A DNA stretch of 64,000 nt. Source: Methanomassiliicoccus luminyensis B10. GTDB taxonomy: Archaea > Thermoplasmatota > Thermoplasmata > Methanomassiliicoccales > Methanomassiliicoccaceae. The translations under genes were made by a program, and so were the position numbers. Positions 61,079 to 64,000 of this stretch are shown here, piece after piece (position 1 is the first letter of the stretch; each line of letters opens with the position of its first letter). Below the pieces are notes generated by a model. It worked only from the letters and a program-made list of their open reading frames with translations. It did not search any database and had not been told where the DNA came from. The stretch covers positions 1 through 64,000 of the forward strand of contig NZ_CAJE01000015.1 in assembly GCF_000308215.1 (NCBI RefSeq), in the 5' to 3' direction.

Positions 61079-62041
61079 ATGGACGTCATCGGAGTTGGAG
61101 CCCTGAACGTGGACCTGTTCTACGAGGTTCCCGACCTGAGCATCGCGGGCCGCAGGTTCGAGCCGGGCGGCCAGGCGTTCCTGGATGAAGCTTCCTTCAC
61201 CGAGGTTTCCGACGACCTGGGCAGGCGCGGCAAGCTGGTCGGCCGCAGCGGGGGCGGATCCGCCGCGAACACCGTCGCCGCGCTGTCCCGCATGGGCTAC
61301 GATACCGGGTTCCTCGGCGTGGTGGGCAAGGACGACCATGGGAAGTTCCTCCTCAGGTCCATGGAGGGAGCGGACACCTCCCGGGTCAAGAAATTCCAAA
61401 AATCCGGCATGTGCGTTTCCATGCTGCACGGCGGGGACCGCTCATTATTGGTCCTGCCGAACGCCAATGAGTATTTCTCCTTCACCGAGGACGATGTCGG
61501 GTTCCTCAACTCCTCCAAGTTCGTGCACCTCAGCTCGTTCGCCGGGGACAATCCCCTCAACGCGCAGAAGCGCCTGGTGGAGCAGCTGGACGACCAGGTG
61601 TACGTGTCATTTGCTCCGGGGGAGAGGTACGCCAGGAGGGGCCTGAAGCAGATGCGCGATCTCGTCGCCAGGTCGCGCATCCTGTTCGTCAACGACCGGG
61701 AGGTCGAGCTGCTGACCGGCCTGGGGCCCAAGGAAGGGAGCAGGGCGCTGCTGGACGTGGGACCGAACGTGGTCGCCTGCACTCGGGGGGAGAGGGGCTC
61801 ATGGATCATCACCAAGAACTCCGAGATCGAGGTGCCGGCGAAGAGGACCGTGGTGGTGGATAAGACCGGAGCGGGGGACGTGTACGCGGCGGGGTTCCTG
61901 GCCGGATACCTCGACGGCGCCACCCTAGAGGTGTGCGGGGAAATCGCCTCGGCCGCCGCCGCGCTGAGCATAGCGTCATATGGCCGCAGCGGATACCCTG
62001 ATGAAAGGTTCCTCAGGAGATATGCCTCGGAGCTGGCGTAG
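61079..62041 (+). CDS. PfkB-family carbohydrate/nucleoside kinase
   Basis: About 320 residues. Ribokinase-type features: GGGSAANTVAALSRMG (N-terminal signature), VNDREVELLTG, and DKTGAGDVYAAGFLAGYL with the catalytic Asp. Substrate (sugar, nucleoside) not identifiable. ATTTTAAAC lies about 27 nt before the ATG. Ends in TAG. Confidence 0.86.
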   Translation: MDVIGVGALNVDLFYEVPDLSIAGRRFEPGGQAFLDEASFTEVSDDLGRRGKLVGRSGGGSAANTVAALSRMGYDTGFLGVVGKDDHGKFLLRSMEGADTSRVKKFQKSGMCVSMLHGGDRSLLVLPNANEYFSFTEDDVGFLNSSKFVHLSSFAGDNPLNAQKRLVEQLDDQVYVSFAPGERYARRGLKQMRDLVARSRILFVNDREVELLTGLGPKEGSRALLDVGPNVVACTRGERGSWIITKNSEIEVPAKRTVVVDKTGAGDVYAAGFLAGYLDGATLEVCGEIASAAAALSIASYGRSGYPDERFLRRYASELA

Positions 62042-62198
62042 ATGCGGCGGCCCGGACGAGAGGATGTTACCAGCATGTCGCTCCCCCATAGAAAAATTCA
62101 ATTAACGGATGCGTGTCTGTACGGTGGAGGGAAGGACCAGATGAACCTGAGGCCCGTCCCGGAAAGGACGCGGAGCGGAAGGACCAAGGAGGCTCACA

Positions 62199-63320
62199 AT
62201 GGACTTTGACGGGCTCGAGGACACCCTGGCGGGCGGATGGAGACAGTTCATCAGCAACGGCGAGGGACCCATCACCAAGAATGACAATGCCTTCGAGCTG
62301 TGCAGCGAGTTCATCGAGAACGGGGACGAGTTCTTCAAGATCGTCAGCAAGTACGACGACATCCTCTCCGACGTGTTCCAGCGGCCCAACTACAAGGCGG
62401 GCGATACCCTGAAGCTGGTGCTGCCGTTCCTCCGGGCTTGCGGGGTCACCGACTCCAACATGCTGGAGTTTTCCCGCAAGAACATCCTCACCGTGCCGGG
62501 GGCCAAGAAGACCATGCGCTTCGTGCAGGAGTTCATGACCCCTTTCATAGTCGCCACCTCCTACGAGCATTATATCACCGCGGTATGCGACGCCATCGGA
62601 TTTCCGCTGGAGAACACCTACTGCACCGCCCTGGACATGGACTCGGTGAAGATGGATCCGTCGGAGGGCGACATCCTCAAGAAGTACGCCCACGAGATCT
62701 CGCGGATGAGCTTGATGCACATTCCCGAGGGAGCGAAGACCATCGAGGACTTCAGCCGCCAGGACCAGGAGACCATCCGCCGGCTGGACGCCATCTTCTG
62801 GGAGGAGCTCACCGATATGTCCACCTACCAGTTCGTGCTGGAGGTGAACCCCGTGGGAGGGGAGGAGAAGGCCTCGGCGGTCCTGGACATAAGGAGGCGC
62901 ACGGGCATCGGCCTCGAGGACACCATGTACGTCGGGGATTCGATCACCGACGTACAGGCGTTCCAGCTGGTGCGCGAGGGCGGCGGGCTGTCGGTGTCGT
63001 TCAACGGCAACGAGTACGCACTGAGGGAGGCGGAGGTCGCGGTCATATCCGACAACACCGTGGTCACCTCGGTGCTGGCCGAGACGTTCCACAAGGCCGG
63101 CATGGAGGGGATCAACAACCTCGTGGACGACTGGAGCATGAGCAGCCTCAAGCGCGCCGGCGTGGCCAACGAGTACCTTTTGAAGGAGTTCGAGAAGGTG
63201 TTCCCGCACAACCTGCCCACGGTGGCGCGGGTCACCCCGAAGAACATGAAAAGTTTGGTCCGCCAGAGCATGGCGCTCCGGCGCTCGGTGAGGGGCGAGG
63301 TCGTGGGCACCCTGGGCTGA
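62199..63320 (+). CDS. HAD-like archaeal protein (COG4030/EhaR-like) with altered motif I
   Basis: About 373 residues. FISNGEGPITKNDNAFELC (residues 17-35) corresponds to what I recall as FISDCEGPISKNDNAFEL in the archaeal HAD family that includes proteins annotated as EhaR; here the nucleophile Asp is Asn20. The later VGDSITDVQAF is HAD motif IV. A phosphatase activity is therefore doubtful, or a different residue takes over. AAGGAGG precedes the ATG by 7 nt, so the start is well supported. The HAD cap lies between, about 60-230. Confidence 0.7.
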   Translation: MDFDGLEDTLAGGWRQFISNGEGPITKNDNAFELCSEFIENGDEFFKIVSKYDDILSDVFQRPNYKAGDTLKLVLPFLRACGVTDSNMLEFSRKNILTVPGAKKTMRFVQEFMTPFIVATSYEHYITAVCDAIGFPLENTYCTALDMDSVKMDPSEGDILKKYAHEISRMSLMHIPEGAKTIEDFSRQDQETIRRLDAIFWEELTDMSTYQFVLEVNPVGGEEKASAVLDIRRRTGIGLEDTMYVGDSITDVQAFQLVREGGGLSVSFNGNEYALREAEVAVISDNTVVTSVLAETFHKAGMEGINNLVDDWSMSSLKRAGVANEYLLKEFEKVFPHNLPTVARVTPKNMKSLVRQSMALRRSVRGEVVGTLG

Positions 63321-63707
63321 TCAGGACGCATCCTCCACGGCCTTCCCCATCACCTCGGCCAGCTTGTTCCATTCGTCTTCCCTGACCTCCGGGAACACGA
63401 AGCTGGCGCAGCTCCCGCACTTGCCAAGCTCGCGGCCCACCACGTCGTCGAGGACCACGGACACTCTTGGCCCCATCCCGGCCCGTTTCATCAGGATCTC
63501 GGAGCACTTGTTTCGGCAGCCGTTCACCGCCACGGTGTGCGCGGCCTCCACTCCGCTCATCTCCAGGATGATCGGCGACGCCGCCACCGTGCACGCCGAG
63601 AACTGCAGGGTGCGGTCGAAGTACTTCTTGGAGTACTTCTCCACCGCCTTCTCGATTATCGCGGCCCTCTCCCCGTTGGCGCCGCATACGACGACCGCGA
63701 CCCTCAC
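63321..63707 (-). CDS. DGC-type putative zinc-binding protein
   Basis: About 128 residues. VVVCGANGE at the N-terminus, VAVNGCRNKCSEILMKRAG (DGC-like core with Asn for Asp) and GKCGSCASF are Cys motifs of the DGC domain family. Function unknown; these proteins occur in anaerobes often near methyltransferases. Starts with GTG 63707, overlapping the preceding gene stop by 4 nt. Convergent with the HAD-like gene without gap. Confidence 0.65.
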   Translation of the reverse strand: MRVAVVVCGANGERAAIIEKAVEKYSKKYFDRTLQFSACTVAASPIILEMSGVEAAHTVAVNGCRNKCSEILMKRAGMGPRVSVVLDDVVGRELGKCGSCASFVFPEVREDEWNKLAEVMGKAVEDAS

Positions 63708-64000
63708 GGCCCCACCTCCTTCAGGGCGGCCAGGATGCGCTCCTCCGCATCGGCCACGGCCTTGTCGTCCACCGCCGCAATCTTCTCCATGACCACCAGC
63801 TGGGACGGCGAGACGCCGGCCTGCAGCAGCGTCTGCATGCCGCAGCAGGCCTCGCAGCCCTCCACCGCGATGGTCCTGGCGGGGTCAAGGTCCTTCAGCT
63901 CCTCGATGTACTTGGAAAGGCCGGCCCCCGCCGGGCAGGGGGTGATGACCAGAATGTCGGCCCTCTCGGAGACTTTGCGCAGGGCCTTTCGCACCATCCG
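63704..64000 (-). CDS. Second DGC-type protein, partial at window end
   Basis: At least 98 residues are visible. ILVITPCPAGAGLSKYIEEL and VEGCEACCGMQTLLQAG resemble the same Cys-centred family as the next gene, so a tandem duplication followed by divergence is likely. The frame has an ATG at 63997, but family length and alignment suggest it continues beyond the window. Confidence 0.6.
   Translation of the reverse strand, partial: RMVRKALRKVSERADILVITPCPAGAGLSKYIEELKDLDPARTIAVEGCEACCGMQTLLQAGVSPSQLVVMEKIAAVDDKAVADAEERILAALKEVGP

Overview
The window looks like a chromosomal segment of a GC-rich archaeon, most likely a methylotrophic methanogen of the Thermoplasmata (Methanomassiliicoccales type). 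The pointers are: a methylcobamide:coenzyme M methyltransferase-like protein of the uroporphyrinogen decarboxylase family (18.2 kb); archaeal-type phosphoglycerate kinase and type II glyceraldehyde-3-phosphate dehydrogenase; archease next to a mevalonate-pathway decarboxylase homologue; an Ogt-endonuclease V fusion of the kind known from Ferroplasma; archaeal TATA boxes about 25 nt upstream of many start codons; and very rare TAG stop codons (4 of about 60 genes), as expected where UAG may encode pyrrolysine. No rRNA, tRNA, CRISPR array, mcr or pyl gene was seen, so the taxonomic call is an inference.

Layout. 0-6 kb: an SDR oxidoreductase, a GTP cyclohydrolase II/RibD-like fusion, and two paralogous secreted, membrane-anchored clan GH-A-like glycosidases. 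6-14 kb: Mth938-like and DUF116 proteins, a double rhodanese, a ferredoxin-domain protein, a zinc alcohol dehydrogenase with a strong operator-like palindrome, a TrpD-like enzyme, and a CooF-like ferredoxin plus FAD oxidoreductase pair. 14-18 kb: a LarA / Hdr-type Fe-S oxidoreductase / dihydropteroate synthase operon, divergent from the methyltransferase. 19-24 kb: ThiL, AmrS, an MFS exporter with a MarR regulator, and an A24 prepilin peptidase. 24.7-29.7 kb: a five-gene operon coupling a CooC-type ATPase to a FecBCD-type importer and a SAM methyltransferase, probably for metal or metallocofactor uptake. 30-34 kb: an MscS channel, a nitroreductase, DNA repair and flavin proteins. 34-40.7 kb: a compact lysine operon (Lrp regulator, DapA, DapB, LysC, LysA, DapF, DapL). 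40.7-45.6 kb: Pgk, a receiver-only response regulator, an HNH protein, TerC and GAPDH.

45.6-49.3 kb is the most unusual part. A decayed TnpB/IS605 relic is followed by the ilvBNC operon. Between the promoter and ilvB lies a 21-codon reading frame that starts almost at the predicted transcription start. Its second half is a run of Leu, Val and Ile codons, and it ends in TAG. This has the architecture of a bacterial ilv attenuator leader peptide, but in an archaeon.

49.3-64 kb: a cytosolic PAS histidine kinase translationally coupled to a V4R sensor protein, an MFS transporter, a PepQ-like/TldD/TldE operon, a strongly promoted protein with a histone H1-like Lys/Ala/Pro tail, aspartate dehydrogenase, archease, the mevalonate-type decarboxylase, a PfkB kinase, a HAD-like protein with an altered nucleophile motif, and two DGC-type zinc proteins, the second running off the end.

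Together the window carries lysine and branched-chain amino acid synthesis, gluconeogenic enzymes, cofactor chemistry (flavin, thiamine, pterin, nickel-pincer) and electron-transfer proteins of an anaerobe. Start codons were chosen from Shine-Dalgarno spacing, TATA distance and family alignment; many genes look leaderless.
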